DNA of 64,000 nucleotides from an uncultured SAR116 cluster alpha proteobacterium (GCA_902518965.1 CABYIQ010000007.1:1-64000), one strand, 5' to 3'. Numbered from the stretch's first letter, positions 37,024-46,671 are shown. Numbers and translations: made by a program. The notes: a model not told the origin generated them from the sequence alone.

Positions 37024-38354
37024 TGAATGCATTGACGCAAAAGCTGATTAGGGCAGCCAAGGATGCGGCTGAACCAATTCAGCCAAATTTTTTTGGTCGC
37101 GTTAGTAGATTTGATGGTCACATAATTGAGTGTGACGGATTTCCTGCAACCATCGGCACATTATGTTGGATTGAAACTAGAGATAGTGCCCGCATTGTAG
37201 CTGAAGTCATCGGTTTTCAGAATAAAAACAATCTTTTGTGTGTCCATGAAACGGGTGCTCGTATAAGTGTTGGCGCCAAGGTGTCCGTCTATGATGATGG
37301 TTATATGGTTTCAGTTGGTGAAGGTCTTCTTGGCCGTGTGATCGACAGCCTTGGTCAAAGTCTTGATGGCAAGGCAATGCCAAAATTGACGGATAACTGG
37401 CCAATTGATGGGGTAAAAATCAATCCACTTGCTCGCAAACCTGTTGATACGCGCCTTGATGTGGGTGTGAGGGTTATAAATTCCCTATTGACTGTTGGTC
37501 AGGGTCAGCGGTTGGGAATCATTGCTGGGTCAGGTGTTGGTAAATCTATTCTGTTAAGTATGATGACACGCTTCACCGAAGCTGATGTTGTAGTGGTAGG
37601 CTTAATAGGGGAGCGGGGCCGTGAGGTAGGTGAATTTGTAAAAGCAGTTTTCAGTGCAAATACAAGAAAACGAACTGTGGTTGTTGCAGAACCAGCCGAC
37701 AGGTCGCCTTTACTTCGTATTCGTGCAGCTAACCGGGCAACAGCAATTGCTGAATATTTTAGGGATAAAGGCAAAAATGTTCTTTTGATTATGGACTCAT
37801 TAACACGCGTTGCCCATGCAAGACGTGAAATCGGTCTAGCACTAGGCGAACAGCCAACATCAAAAGGATATCCTCCATCTGTTGTGTCCTTGATCCCAGC
37901 CTTAATTGAACGGTCAGGCACAGGACTGAACGGTAAGGGGTCTATTACCTCATTTTATACGGTTCTGGCGGATGGTGATGACACCAATGATCCTGTTGTG
38001 GACACGGCACGGGCAATTTTAGACGGACACATTCTGCTGTCGCGTCAGCAGACACAGATGGGAATTTACCCAGCTGTTGACGTTCCAGCGTCTGTCAGTC
38101 GCGTAATGAACGAGATTGTCACACCCCAGCAGAAAGAAAACGCTTTGATGTTTCGGCGTCTTGTTTCGCTTTATCTTGAAAATCGTGATTTGATACTGAT
38201 GGGAGGTTACAGCCCTGGTCAGGATCCTGATCTTGATCTTGCTGTCCAGCTCTGGCCGCAATTGATGGGCCATGTGCAGCAATCCTTGAATGAGAAATCA
38301 TCGTTGGATGAGTCTGTTGCCGGGCTTCAAGGTCTTTTTAGCGGAGCCGTATAA
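37023..38354 (+). CDS. fliI: Flagellum-specific export ATPase FliI
   Basis: FliI is the hexameric ATPase that feeds substrates to the export gate. The 443-aa product has Walker A GSGVGKS (169-175), Walker B within NVLLIMDSLTRVAHARREIG, and the family stretch LGEQPTSKGYPPSVVSLIPA. Length is normal. It overlaps fliH at the 5' end and fliJ at the 3' end by one base each (TAATG), indicating tight translational coupling. Confidence 0.97.
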   Translation: MNALTQKLIRAAKDAAEPIQPNFFGRVSRFDGHIIECDGFPATIGTLCWIETRDSARIVAEVIGFQNKNNLLCVHETGARISVGAKVSVYDDGYMVSVGEGLLGRVIDSLGQSLDGKAMPKLTDNWPIDGVKINPLARKPVDTRLDVGVRVINSLLTVGQGQRLGIIAGSGVGKSILLSMMTRFTEADVVVVGLIGERGREVGEFVKAVFSANTRKRTVVVAEPADRSPLLRIRAANRATAIAEYFRDKGKNVLLIMDSLTRVAHARREIGLALGEQPTSKGYPPSVVSLIPALIERSGTGLNGKGSITSFYTVLADGDDTNDPVVDTARAILDGHILLSRQQTQMGIYPAVDVPASVSRVMNEIVTPQQKENALMFRRLVSLYLENRDLILMGGYSPGQDPDLDLAVQLWPQLMGHVQQSLNEKSSLDESVAGLQGLFSGAV

Positions 38355-38791
38355 TGAGTCCCGAAGACAAGCTGAAACGAGCTGCTATTTTTAAGAAAAT
38401 GGCCTTGCGTGATAAGCTTGAAGCTTCTCGCAAACGCCAGTCCTTGGGCGTTCTGCGTGACGAGTTGTCTAAAAATCAGGGTGTTCGTGACCAGCTTGAA
38501 AACCTGGTTGAAGAAGCCTCATCCCCTGATGATGCGCAGACAGCAATGGCCCTATATTCCGCCTCTTGGTATAATACGCGAGTGCGTGACCAGCTTGAGA
38601 TGGTGGCCAATCGCTGCACGCATCTGGATAAGGAAGTCCAGACCATGCAGACTGAACTGGCTCGCGCAGAACAGAAACGAGCCAAAAAACAAGAAAGGGC
38701 TGAGGAATTGACTAGTCAGGCAAAAAAGGCTGCCCAGGATAAGGCTGATGAGAGATTGGCAGAGTTGCGTTCACGCCCGTTAGAGCGCTGA
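38354..38791 (+). CDS. fliJ: Flagellar export chaperone/stalk protein FliJ
   Basis: The 145-aa product is almost entirely coiled-coil helix rich in Lys/Arg/Glu/Gln, as expected for FliJ, the central stalk of the FliI ring. Sequence conservation in FliJ is low, so the call rests on coiled-coil character, size and position directly after fliI. The ATG overlaps the fliI stop. Last gene of the fleT-fliE unit, since fliK has its own promoter. Confidence 0.85.
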   Translation: MSPEDKLKRAAIFKKMALRDKLEASRKRQSLGVLRDELSKNQGVRDQLENLVEEASSPDDAQTAMALYSASWYNTRVRDQLEMVANRCTHLDKEVQTMQTELARAEQKRAKKQERAEELTSQAKKAAQDKADERLAELRSRPLER

Positions 38792-38811
38792 GATAAGTTC
38801 GCTTCGGAGTT

Positions 38812-38828
38812 TTGGCATTCAACTTGCA
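38812..38828 (+). promoter_or_regulatory. Sigma-54 promoter of fliK-fliL-fliM-fliN
   Basis: TTGGCATTCAACTTGCA has GG-N10-GC, about 50 bases before fliK. Confidence 0.82.
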
Positions 38829-38878
38829 CTTAAGCGGTCAAGATCTTATGTCTGCATTTAAGAAATTAGGACTGGTTA

Positions 38879-40249
38879 ATGTCAAAAATAATGTCCACAT
38901 CTGGCAATCAGGTGCCAGTTTTAAAGGGATCTGCTATAGGAGAGGGTGCTATTGCTGATTCAGGGGTTGCTGGTATCTTTGCTGCTTTATTTGGTGGAAT
39001 GCGGCTAACAGAAACCGAAGGTGATTCTAGCCCTGTCCAGTCAAACTCGCAGACCGACGACGCAAATTCAAATTTGGAGCAAATTTTTGATCCACACGTG
39101 GCGGCAATGTTAGGGGCAATGCAGAAGGGTAATCTGGGCCAGGTCAAAGATGAATCAATTCCAGATGCTACTGACGATGTAAAGACAAAAAACTTTGATC
39201 TAGAAACAGACAAGTTACCTGATGCTGGGCTGCTTGCTGCTGATAACCAATTATCTCAAAGCGGTCAGCGCAAGGCTAGCCAGATAAATCTTCAGAACCA
39301 GTCTCAGTTGGCTGCTCCGGCTGAGGATATGAAGCAGGCTAATGCAAAGACATCTTTAGCACAAACTCAGCAACCTACAGATCTGGATGAGGATTTTATT
39401 GGCCCTCCTTTGCCCCAGGTAATTCAAAAATCTGCTTCATTAGGGATTGAGAGCACCAATAATAACTCAAAAAAGGCGATGACAGTAGCCCGTCATACTG
39501 TCGGCTTGCAAAGTGATATGCCTCAAAAACCTGCTCTGAAGGTAGAAGTCTCAGATGACACACTCTCAGGAGATTTGGCTGATGATTTAACAGATACAAA
39601 AGTTTTGGATGCAGCCAACCTAAAAGCAGAACGGCTTTCAGAATTAGAAAGGCGACCCGCAGATAGAATCGTCCGAATTTCAATTCCATCCGTTCAGTTA
39701 ACTTCATCTGCTGCTGATTCCCAGACAGGATTGTCAGCAGCCAGTCACCACATAAATCCTTCTCAGAATAGTGGCCAGTATTTTGGCTCAGGTTCTGCCT
39801 TTGCCGGAACCACACAAACCGATCTGGCTGAACAATGGCTTGATGTTCTGGATATGCAGGATGAAAAATGGACAGAACAGCTTGTCCGCCGAATTAACCG
39901 TGAATTTAAAGCAGGTGGTAAAGGACTGGAACTTGAACTGAACCCTCGAAACCTGGGTCGTTTGAAGGTTAACCTCTCCGTAGCGCAGGAACAGACAAAT
40001 GTGGTTTTGCGCACTGAAACAGGGGCAGCCGCACAAATGTTGACGGAGGCTGAGGGGCGGTTAGCGCAAATGCTGAGTGATGCGGGGTTGAAGCTGGGCC
40101 AGTTTGATGCTTATAGCGGTGGACAGAATCGTGACTTTGGCCGACAGGATAAGCAACAGGAACAGAATAGTATGGTGGCAGAAACTGAAAATGACGGTGG
40201 TACAGGTGACACGGATACAACAGATGGGTTAGTTAATTTGAAGGCGTAA
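38879..40249 (+). CDS. fliK: Flagellar hook-length control protein FliK
   Basis: FliK measures hook length and triggers the export switch in FlhB. The 456-aa product has a long, polar, poorly conserved N-terminal part and the conserved C-terminal domain at about residues 330-420 (GLELELNPRNLGRLKVNLSV, then TNVVLRTETGAAAQMLTEAE). Size is typical for the family even though the hook subunit is giant. An AGGA about nine bases upstream supports ATG 38879; a second in-frame ATG lies three codons further. Confidence 0.9.
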   Translation: MSKIMSTSGNQVPVLKGSAIGEGAIADSGVAGIFAALFGGMRLTETEGDSSPVQSNSQTDDANSNLEQIFDPHVAAMLGAMQKGNLGQVKDESIPDATDDVKTKNFDLETDKLPDAGLLAADNQLSQSGQRKASQINLQNQSQLAAPAEDMKQANAKTSLAQTQQPTDLDEDFIGPPLPQVIQKSASLGIESTNNNSKKAMTVARHTVGLQSDMPQKPALKVEVSDDTLSGDLADDLTDTKVLDAANLKAERLSELERRPADRIVRISIPSVQLTSSAADSQTGLSAASHHINPSQNSGQYFGSGSAFAGTTQTDLAEQWLDVLDMQDEKWTEQLVRRINREFKAGGKGLELELNPRNLGRLKVNLSVAQEQTNVVLRTETGAAAQMLTEAEGRLAQMLSDAGLKLGQFDAYSGGQNRDFGRQDKQQEQNSMVAETENDGGTGDTDTTDGLVNLKA

Positions 40250-40335
40250 CCCTGAAGCAGGGGCCTGAACAGAAGAGAAGAGCTGAAAACATGGTGACTG
40301 GGTGATGTCGTTATCAAAGCTAAGGAGAGTTCAAG

Positions 40336-40917
40336 ATGGCAGATGAAGAAAATAATGAGCCAAAGAAAAAAGGCTTTATTCTGCGTATTCTGATATTTGT
40401 GGTCGCAGGCCTAGTTCTTATCGGAGCTGGACTTGGCGGCGGCTATATTCTTTTTGGTGGCAGCCAGCCTGATCCCTCTGAAGAAATTGAATCTATAATA
40501 GAAAAGAAAATGGCAGAGGCAGAAGCTGAACGTGAGGCGGAGGAAGAAGCTGCCCTCAGTAACGATAAGGTTGTCAAGGAAACGCCTGAAATTGAAACTT
40601 TTGTGACCACTTATTTTGAATTTCCGGGCACCTTTACAACAAATTTGCGGGCATCACGTAAATTTCTACAGCTTGGGCTTGGCGTATCTACTCAATACGA
40701 TGATGAAGTAATCTCAAATGTTGAGGACCATCAGCTTGCGTTACGTTCAGAAATTCTGAATGTGATGAGTGATTTTAGTGAAGAAGAGATCCAGGGTAAG
40801 GAAGGCCGGAAAGCCTTGGCACAAGCTCTTGCAGATGGAGTGAATGAAAAGCTAATGCAGCTGGAAGATTTTGGCGGCATTGAAGAAGTTCACTTTACCT
40901 CTTTTGTTCTGCAGTGA
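40336..40917 (+). CDS. fliL: Flagellar basal body protein FliL
   Basis: FliL is a single-pass inner-membrane protein that supports the stator at the MS ring. The 193-aa product has a Lys-rich start, one membrane helix (residues about 15-38: ILRILIFVVAGLVLIGAGLG), an acidic coiled linker, and the conserved periplasmic domain (RKFLQLGLGVSTQYDDEVIS; C-terminus VHFTSFVLQ). AAGGAGAG precedes the ATG. Confidence 0.93.
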   Translation: MADEENNEPKKKGFILRILIFVVAGLVLIGAGLGGGYILFGGSQPDPSEEIESIIEKKMAEAEAEREAEEEAALSNDKVVKETPEIETFVTTYFEFPGTFTTNLRASRKFLQLGLGVSTQYDDEVISNVEDHQLALRSEILNVMSDFSEEEIQGKEGRKALAQALADGVNEKLMQLEDFGGIEEVHFTSFVLQ

Positions 40918-40976
40918 TCTTTTATAAGACTAAATTTGTAATGTGAAGAGTATCTCTACGTTAACGGGCTTTGATA

Positions 40977-41939
40977 ATGGCTTCTAAAAAACTGACTAGT
41001 GATGAAGTGAATGCACTGATGGAAGGGCTGCAAGACAGCCCTCAGGGCCTTAATATCGACGTGTCAGCCTCAGACGATGTTCGCCCTTTTGCTTTTGGTG
41101 AGGATGATCTCACCCTGATGGGCGATTATTATGCCCTCCGTCAAGTAAATGAACGTTTTGCTCGGCAGGCGAGGACAGTGTTTTTGCCTATGCTGCGAAT
41201 CCAGCCGCGGATAACCTCTTTTGCGCCGGAGGTGAAAACATTTGATGAATATTGTGCTAGTATTGATGCGTTTATGAATCTAAATATCTCGCGCATAGAA
41301 GAGTTACGTGGTGCTTTCCTTATGGCAATCCCACCAAAATTCATTTCAACACTGACCGCCTCATATTATGGTGGTGCCATAAATAGTGGCGGCGGAAGCC
41401 GCAGTGAATTCACTTCTACAGAAGAACGGGTTATTGAATTGGTATCTAAAGGCTTAAATGAAGCATTGATGATGTCATGGCACGATTTGATGCCGGTTAC
41501 ACTGGTAGAACAAGGGCGCGAAATAAATACTCAATTTGCCTCTGTTGTTGATGGCGGCGAACTAGTCATTATCTGTTCTTTCGTAATTCAGCTGCCAGGG
41601 GCAGGTTCAGACACTGTTGACCTTGTTTATCCTCTGCAAACGCTCAAGCCAATTGCCTCGCAACTGCGTTCGCGGGTGCAGTCAGATTCCCGCCAAGAGA
41701 ATTTTTCTTGGCGGGAAATGATGGAAAAAGCAATTCTAAATATTCCGTTGCATCTCACGGCTTTGTTGGGGCAACCAGTGATGTCAGTTGGTAACATGAC
41801 TAGGTTGAAGACCGGCGATGTGATACCGATCAACGTAAATGACGGAGTCACGGTTAAAATTGAGGATAAACCATTTTTTACTGGTGAAATGGGTGAAGTG
41901 GCAGGCAAGTCGGCGATTAGTCTACAAAAACGCATGTAA
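40977..41939 (+). CDS. fliM: Flagellar motor switch protein FliM
   Basis: FliM is the C-ring protein that binds phosphorylated CheY. The 320-aa product starts at ATG 40977; a TTG two codons earlier is unlikely. The N-terminus LTSDEVNALMEGLQDSP is the CheY-binding peptide region. The middle domain includes NERFARQARTVFLPMLRIQP, and the C-terminal surface domain VGNMTRLKTGDVIPINVND. Length is normal. Confidence 0.95.
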   Translation: MASKKLTSDEVNALMEGLQDSPQGLNIDVSASDDVRPFAFGEDDLTLMGDYYALRQVNERFARQARTVFLPMLRIQPRITSFAPEVKTFDEYCASIDAFMNLNISRIEELRGAFLMAIPPKFISTLTASYYGGAINSGGGSRSEFTSTEERVIELVSKGLNEALMMSWHDLMPVTLVEQGREINTQFASVVDGGELVIICSFVIQLPGAGSDTVDLVYPLQTLKPIASQLRSRVQSDSRQENFSWREMMEKAILNIPLHLTALLGQPVMSVGNMTRLKTGDVIPINVNDGVTVKIEDKPFFTGEMGEVAGKSAISLQKRM

Positions 41940-41986
41940 CAGCAGACCGGCAGCAATGTTGGCATGAACCGATAAGGATTACAATC

Positions 41987-42337
41987 ATGGCTGAAGAACA
42001 AGAAATGAATGAGCAAAACCAAGAGGATGGAATTCGTGATTTCAGCGCTCCATCGAGCGCGTCTTCTAGCAGTACTTCATCTGAAAATATCCGTGTCCTT
42101 GAGAATATTGATGTTCAGCTATCTGTTGAGGTTGGAAACACAGAAATCAAAATCAGAGATTTGCTTAGACTGAATGAAGGCTCTGTCATTGAGCTGGATC
42201 GGCTAGCAGGTGACCCGCTGGATATTTTAGTAAACGGAACTATGATCGCAAAAGGTGAGATTGTCATGGTTGGCGAACGCTTTGGGGTACGATTTACAGA
42301 GATTGTTGACCCAGAAAAGCGGGTTGAAAGTCTGTAG
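41987..42337 (+). CDS. fliN: Flagellar motor switch protein FliN
   Basis: FliN forms the bottom of the C ring. The 116-aa product has a Ser-rich N-terminal linker and the conserved domain at about 42-110 (VLENIDVQLSVEVGNTEIKI, then IVMVGERFGVRFTEIVD). AAGGATT eight bases before the ATG. It follows fliM closely and closes this unit; a 200-base gap with a new sigma-54 element follows. Confidence 0.95.
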   Translation: MAEEQEMNEQNQEDGIRDFSAPSSASSSSTSSENIRVLENIDVQLSVEVGNTEIKIRDLLRLNEGSVIELDRLAGDPLDILVNGTMIAKGEIVMVGERFGVRFTEIVDPEKRVESL

Positions 42338-42462
42338 CAGTATATTGTGCTCAGTCTGTCAAGAAACTGACAATAGCTTATTTGTACTTTGCAGCGGGCT
42401 ACCACTCTTAAAAAATAACTAAAAACAAGTAGTTAAGATTATCCCAGAACAATTATGTCTGC

Positions 42463-42478
42463 TGGCACATTTTTTGCC
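42463..42478 (+). promoter_or_regulatory. Sigma-54 promoter of fliOPQR-flhB
   Basis: TGGCACATTTTTTGCC has GG-N10-GC, about 75 bases before fliO. Confidence 0.85.
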
Positions 42479-42538
42479 TCTTTCTTGTTACTGACTTGCA
42501 TTTAAGCAAGCCTCAGCAGAGCAAATGAAAGGGTAAAG

Positions 42539-43045
42539 ATGATGGTTGCTCAAATTGTAGGGCTGCAGCAGATTGCAATAACTGTTGCATTTTTGTCATT
42601 TTTGATTGGTCTGTTGGTGTTTTTGCGGATGAAAGGCGGTTCAATTAAAGCTAATTTGCAAAAAGGGCAGCGGATTAAAGTGATTGAGGAAACGGCTATC
42701 AGCCCTACTGAGCGGTTGCGCCTGATTACCATTGATGGTCTTGAATTTGTCATGCTTTCTGGTAAGGGCATCCAGCCCGCATTAATGCCTTTATCATCGG
42801 CTGCATTACAAATAGAAAAGTTGCCTTTAAGTTCAGCTTTAGCTGTAGATGACCAGTCCTCTGAGCAACCAGAAACTGCAAAACCTGTATCTGACTTCGC
42901 CCCACTTGAACTCACAATACCAGCTTTTTCACAAACCAAACAAACTACTGAACCCTTGGATGAGGGGGATATGAGTCCGCAACAGATGAATCCTGCGGAA
43001 GTCGCTGCATTTGCAGCAAAATTTAAAGGTTGGAGAAAAAAATGA
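42539..43045 (+). CDS. fliO: Flagellar biosynthesis protein FliO
   Basis: FliO is a small membrane protein that helps assemble the FliP ring. The 168-aa product has one N-terminal membrane helix (residues about 10-30: ITVAFLSFLIGLLVFLRMKG) and a cytoplasmic domain with RIKVIEETAISPTERLRLIT, typical of FliO, then a low-complexity tail. It overlaps fliP by four bases (ATGA) and precedes fliPQR. Confidence 0.85.
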   Translation: MMVAQIVGLQQIAITVAFLSFLIGLLVFLRMKGGSIKANLQKGQRIKVIEETAISPTERLRLITIDGLEFVMLSGKGIQPALMPLSSAALQIEKLPLSSALAVDDQSSEQPETAKPVSDFAPLELTIPAFSQTKQTTEPLDEGDMSPQQMNPAEVAAFAAKFKGWRKK

Positions 43046-43857
43046 TGATGCATCAGACCATCTTTTCAAAGATGATGCTAATTTTGAGTAGCATTCGAGT
43101 GGTATTTGCACTCAGCGTGGTGCTTCTTCTGGTAACAGATGCATCAGCAATTGCTGCTGATAATTTGGCTGGCCTAACCGGCGGCCTTCCGGCTTTGACT
43201 TCAACTGAATACGGGGATGGTTCAACCTCATATAGCCTCTCCTTGCAGGTTCTAGCCCTAATGACAGCTCTGACCTTGTTACCGTCTTTGGTGCTAGGAA
43301 TGACTTCTTTCACTCGGATTATCATTGTTCTATCTATTTTGCGCCAGGCGATGGGGACACAGCAGACACCGCCTAATCAGGTGCTGATTGCAATCGCGCT
43401 TTTCTTATCTTTGTTTATTATGGCGCCAACGTTCACAACTGTTTATGAAGACGCCGCTGACCCCTATCTAAATGGAGATATTTCAGCTGATATTGCTCTG
43501 ACCAATGCTAGCAACACGATGAAAAGCTTCTTGGTTAAAAACACCCGTAAAGATGACCTAAATATGTTTGCTGATATGGCGAATGAAACAGGGTTTGAAA
43601 AAGCAGAAGATGTGCCGCTGACTATCCTGCTGCCTGCCTTTATCACCTCTGAGCTCAAAACAGCCTTTCAGATTGGTTTTCTTTTGTTTTTGCCCTTTTT
43701 GGTTATCGATATGGTAATCGCCTCTGTTCTAATGTCGCTGGGGATGATGATGCTTAGCCCTATGCTTGTCTCGCTGCCATTCAAGCTGCTGTTGTTTGTT
43801 TTGGTTGATGGCTGGGCCATGACAGTTGGCTCACTTGTCGCAACTTATACGGCTTAA
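43042..43857 (+). CDS. fliP: Flagellar export gate protein FliP
   Basis: FliP is the main component of the export gate channel. I use ATG 43042 with GGAG six bases upstream; the frame can also be read from a TTG at 43030. The 271-aa product starts with a signal-like hydrophobic helix, then conserved ALTLLPSLVLGMTSFTRIII, LRQAMGTQQTPPNQVLIAIA and near the end FKLLLFVLVDGWAMTVGSL. It overlaps the fliO stop codon. Confidence 0.96.
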   Translation: MMMHQTIFSKMMLILSSIRVVFALSVVLLLVTDASAIAADNLAGLTGGLPALTSTEYGDGSTSYSLSLQVLALMTALTLLPSLVLGMTSFTRIIIVLSILRQAMGTQQTPPNQVLIAIALFLSLFIMAPTFTTVYEDAADPYLNGDISADIALTNASNTMKSFLVKNTRKDDLNMFADMANETGFEKAEDVPLTILLPAFITSELKTAFQIGFLLFLPFLVIDMVIASVLMSLGMMMLSPMLVSLPFKLLLFVLVDGWAMTVGSLVATYTA

Positions 43858-43889
43858 TCGGTGCAAAACTCTAAAAGAAAGATAGGTTG

Positions 43890-44159
43890 ATGTTTGATTT
43901 CGATATGAATGTTGAATTTCTCCGCATGGCGCTGTGGCAGATTGTTATAGTAGCTGGACCTATTCTGGGTGTAGCACTGGCTATCGGTTTGTTGATTGGG
44001 ATTATTCAGGCAGCTACCTCGATTAACGAGATGACGCTCAGTTTTGTTCCTAAACTTGTTTTGGTTCTCGTAACGTTTGGGTTTGCTGCAAATTTTATGC
44101 TAATCAGCCTGACCGATTATTTTGCCTTCATCTTTGACCAGATTACACAGATTGGCTGA
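43890..44159 (+). CDS. fliQ: Flagellar export gate protein FliQ
   Basis: FliQ is a two-helix export gate subunit. The 89-aa product has both membrane helices (residues about 12-38 and 50-75) and the family signature LIGIIQAATSINEMTLSFVP. Start ATG 43890 follows AGGTTG; a TTG one codon upstream is less likely. Standard order fliP-fliQ-fliR. Confidence 0.95.
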   Translation: MFDFDMNVEFLRMALWQIVIVAGPILGVALAIGLLIGIIQAATSINEMTLSFVPKLVLVLVTFGFAANFMLISLTDYFAFIFDQITQIG

Positions 44160-44176
44160 CCTGGAGGCCTGCGAAT

Positions 44177-45004
44177 ATGCACCTTCCTCTCACACTATTG
44201 CATGATATGGGCGGTATGCCAGGATTGGAGCTGCAAGCGGTTATGTCTGTGTTGGCCCAATTTTTTCTAGCGACAATTCGAATTGGGGCCTTCTTGGTAG
44301 CCGTGCCAGTATTTGGGGCAGCCAATATCCCGTTGCAAGTGCGTATCATACTGTCTGCACTTTTGGGTGTGGTTGTCATGGGTTATGTACCAGTGCCGAC
44401 AGTTGATAGTTACAGCGAGTTGCAAATTCTGGGAGTTATTGTCACTGAACTTGTTGTGGGCCTTTCAGCCGGCTTGATCATCACTATCTGGTTTTCAGCG
44501 GCGGTGCTGGCAGGTGAGAAGATCGCTACCTCCGCTGGCTTAGGTTTTGCTGCTCAAGTTGACCCCAGTACAGGTGCTACGACCCCAGTTGTCTCAAAAA
44601 TGTTATCTTTATTTCTAATTGTTATATTTTTAGGCTTGAACGGGCACCTTGTGGTAATCCGTACAATGCTTGATAGTTACAGTTATCTACCGATTGGTGA
44701 AATGCCTGCCTTTGGTGCTTTGATTAAGGGCGGCATTGCCGCTGCAGGGTCAATGTTTTTAGCGGCCACAATTATCATGCTTCCGATTGCAATTACTATG
44801 TTGCTCATTAATTTGGCGATCGGTGTCATTACTCGTTCGGCACCGCAGCTGAATCTATTTTCCTTTGGCTTTCCAATATCGATGCTAGCTGTGTTTGTTG
44901 TGCTTTATATGTCAATTGGGGTGATATCGCTTGCAATGCAAGATTTGGTACATTCTACAATTGATAATTTTCAGCTTGTGATGGGAGCAATGACTTATGG
45001 CTGA
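44177..45004 (+). CDS. fliR: Flagellar export gate protein FliR
   Basis: FliR is the third export gate protein. The 275-aa product has about six membrane helices and conserved segments FFLATIRIGAFLVAVPVFGA, KIATSAGLGFAAQVDP and RSAPQLNLFSFGFPISM. GGAGG stands nine bases before the ATG. It overlaps flhB by eight bases. Confidence 0.95.
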   Translation: MHLPLTLLHDMGGMPGLELQAVMSVLAQFFLATIRIGAFLVAVPVFGAANIPLQVRIILSALLGVVVMGYVPVPTVDSYSELQILGVIVTELVVGLSAGLIITIWFSAAVLAGEKIATSAGLGFAAQVDPSTGATTPVVSKMLSLFLIVIFLGLNGHLVVIRTMLDSYSYLPIGEMPAFGALIKGGIAAAGSMFLAATIIMLPIAITMLLINLAIGVITRSAPQLNLFSFGFPISMLAVFVVLYMSIGVISLAMQDLVHSTIDNFQLVMGAMTYG

Positions 45005-46178
45005 AGAGAGTCAGGATGGCCAGGAAAAGACCGAAGACCCCTCCCAACGAAAACTGGAAAAATCAGCCGAGGACGGCAAGGTTCTAACCTCGAAAGAGAT
45101 GTTTGTCTTCACCTCGATGTTTGCAGCTTTTGTATTGATGTTTGTAACACCGCTTTTTGCTCAGAAAGTTCTCGCTTATTGGTCAAGACTGTTTCATTTC
45201 ACCCGCCCTGATGATTTGATGACGTTGGCTTTTGAGCGGTTTTATGAGCTGATTTTCTCAATTATTATTGCTGGCCTTTTTGTTGGGGTGCCGATGATAA
45301 TCATTGTGATTGGCACTCAAGTTGCCGTTGGAGGGCTGAATTTTGCTCCTAAGGCCTTTAATTTCAAAGGAAACCGATTGAATCCGCTGCAAGGGTTTAA
45401 GCGAATGTTTGGTACGAAAGGCCTAATGGAACTAACAAAATCTATTTTGAAAGTAGTGCTGTTATTTGCTATAGCGGCGGTCACGATTTATGCGCTTTTG
45501 CCGTCTGTACTGGAATTGCCATCACGTGACCTTGGGACAGCAACCATTGCCTCTCTTTTGAATTTTCCTTTTCTCTTGGGCATGCTTCTAATTATTTTGG
45601 CAATTATTGCGATGATTGACTATTTTTGGCAGCGTCACACCCATATACAGTCACTGCGGATGACCAAACAGGAAGTGAAGGATGAATACAAACAAACTGA
45701 GGGCTCGCCAGAGGTTAAAGCTAAGATCCGACGTATGCAGATGGAAACAGCAGCAAATGCGGGGCGTCAACAGGCTGCACTTGATGATGTGCCTGATGCA
45801 ACAGCTGTAATCACCAACCCAACCCATTTTGCTGTGGCTCTGAAATATGAAGTTGGCTCATCAGAAGCACCAAAGATACTGGCAATGGGTCGGGGTAATA
45901 TGGCCCATCAGATCATTGAGCGGGCAAATGGAGCGGATGTCACGGTATTCCGTTCACCGCTTCTGGCACGTGCCTTGTATTACACAGGCGAGATTGGAGC
46001 TGAGATTGCCGAGCAGCTTTATCAGGCAGTAGCGGTTGTTCTGGCTTATCTGTATCGTGTAGATAGAGGTGAAGTTCTTGCTGAGCCAGAGGTAGAGATT
46101 CCAGAATCTCTACGCTTCACAGAAAACGGGCAGCCTTTAAAAGGTGAAAATAGTAATAGAGCGAATTATGAAGCGTAA
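44997..46178 (+). CDS. flhB: Flagellar export switch protein FlhB
   Basis: FlhB is the export specificity switch; self-cleavage at the NPTH site changes export from hook to filament substrates. The 393-aa product has the N-terminal KTEDPSQRKLEKSAEDGKV, four membrane helices to about residue 215, and the cleavage site NPTH at 274-277 with the following HFAVALKYE. The C-terminal tail is slightly long. It overlaps fliR upstream and the next small gene downstream. Confidence 0.96.
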   Translation: MAEESQDGQEKTEDPSQRKLEKSAEDGKVLTSKEMFVFTSMFAAFVLMFVTPLFAQKVLAYWSRLFHFTRPDDLMTLAFERFYELIFSIIIAGLFVGVPMIIIVIGTQVAVGGLNFAPKAFNFKGNRLNPLQGFKRMFGTKGLMELTKSILKVVLLFAIAAVTIYALLPSVLELPSRDLGTATIASLLNFPFLLGMLLIILAIIAMIDYFWQRHTHIQSLRMTKQEVKDEYKQTEGSPEVKAKIRRMQMETAANAGRQQAALDDVPDATAVITNPTHFAVALKYEVGSSEAPKILAMGRGNMAHQIIERANGADVTVFRSPLLARALYYTGEIGAEIAEQLYQAVAVVLAYLYRVDRGEVLAEPEVEIPESLRFTENGQPLKGENSNRANYEA

Positions 46179-46386
46179 ATCACATGAACGAACTGTCGGC
46201 ACACTGATCAGCACAGTCTGCTATTTTGTTTTAGCTGCTTTTTTCGCGCTTCAGGCTTCTGATTTTCTTCAGGCGGACCACGGCCTGCGTGGCTGGGCGT
46301 TAGCTGCTTGCGCGATAGCCTGCTTTGCTGGTGGGCTGCGGTATGTCATTCATGATCTAGTTGAAAAGCTAAGGGGGCAAGATTGA
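46168..46386 (+). CDS. Small two-helix membrane protein downstream of flhB
   Basis: A 72-aa product starting at ATG 46168 within the end of flhB (11-base overlap), so likely co-translated. It has a basic start and two hydrophobic helices (about 13-32 and 45-60), ending in a charged tail (DLVEKLRGQD). No family was recognised. Its place in the flhB operon suggests a membrane-associated flagellar accessory function, by inference only. Confidence 0.65.
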   Translation: MKRKSHERTVGTLISTVCYFVLAAFFALQASDFLQADHGLRGWALAACAIACFAGGLRYVIHDLVEKLRGQD

Positions 46387-46625
46387 AGAGCCTATCAAAA
46401 TTCCGGCTTAGCTGCCATGGCTGTCAGCATTTTTTCATAACCCATGATCCGCATCGGCCATGGGGATGCCGCAAGTTTGGCTTTAAAGCCAAAAACCTGC
46501 CTGCGCAGACTGTTTATGAGGCAACTGGCATGCAATGTGCATATTATAAAACAAACCCGTCTGTGAAGGCTTTGCGGGAAAAACCGCGTAAGAAACGACC
46601 AGGTGAAGTGAATATTACCGGATAA
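46383..46625 (+). CDS. Small Cys-rich protein, likely metal-binding
   Basis: An 80-aa product whose only reasonable start is TTG 46383, overlapping the previous stop (TTGA). It contains SCHGCQHF, then HDPHRPWGCRKFGFKAKN and GMQCAYY, so four Cys and several His could bind zinc. The Lys/Arg-rich C-terminus could contact nucleic acid or membrane. I do not recognise a named family. Tight coupling to flhB and the preceding small gene suggests they act together. Confidence 0.65.
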   Translation: MKSLSKFRLSCHGCQHFFITHDPHRPWGCRKFGFKAKNLPAQTVYEATGMQCAYYKTNPSVKALREKPRKKRPGEVNITG

Positions 46626-46671
46626 GACCGGATATCGCCCTTTATGCAGGCTTGAATGAGGATTGAGATCA

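Noticed and set aside
36399-37121. Leftward 240-aa repetitive Ser/Cys frame opposite fliH
   Set aside because: Shadow of the fliH repeats; repetitive DNA naturally leaves other frames open.
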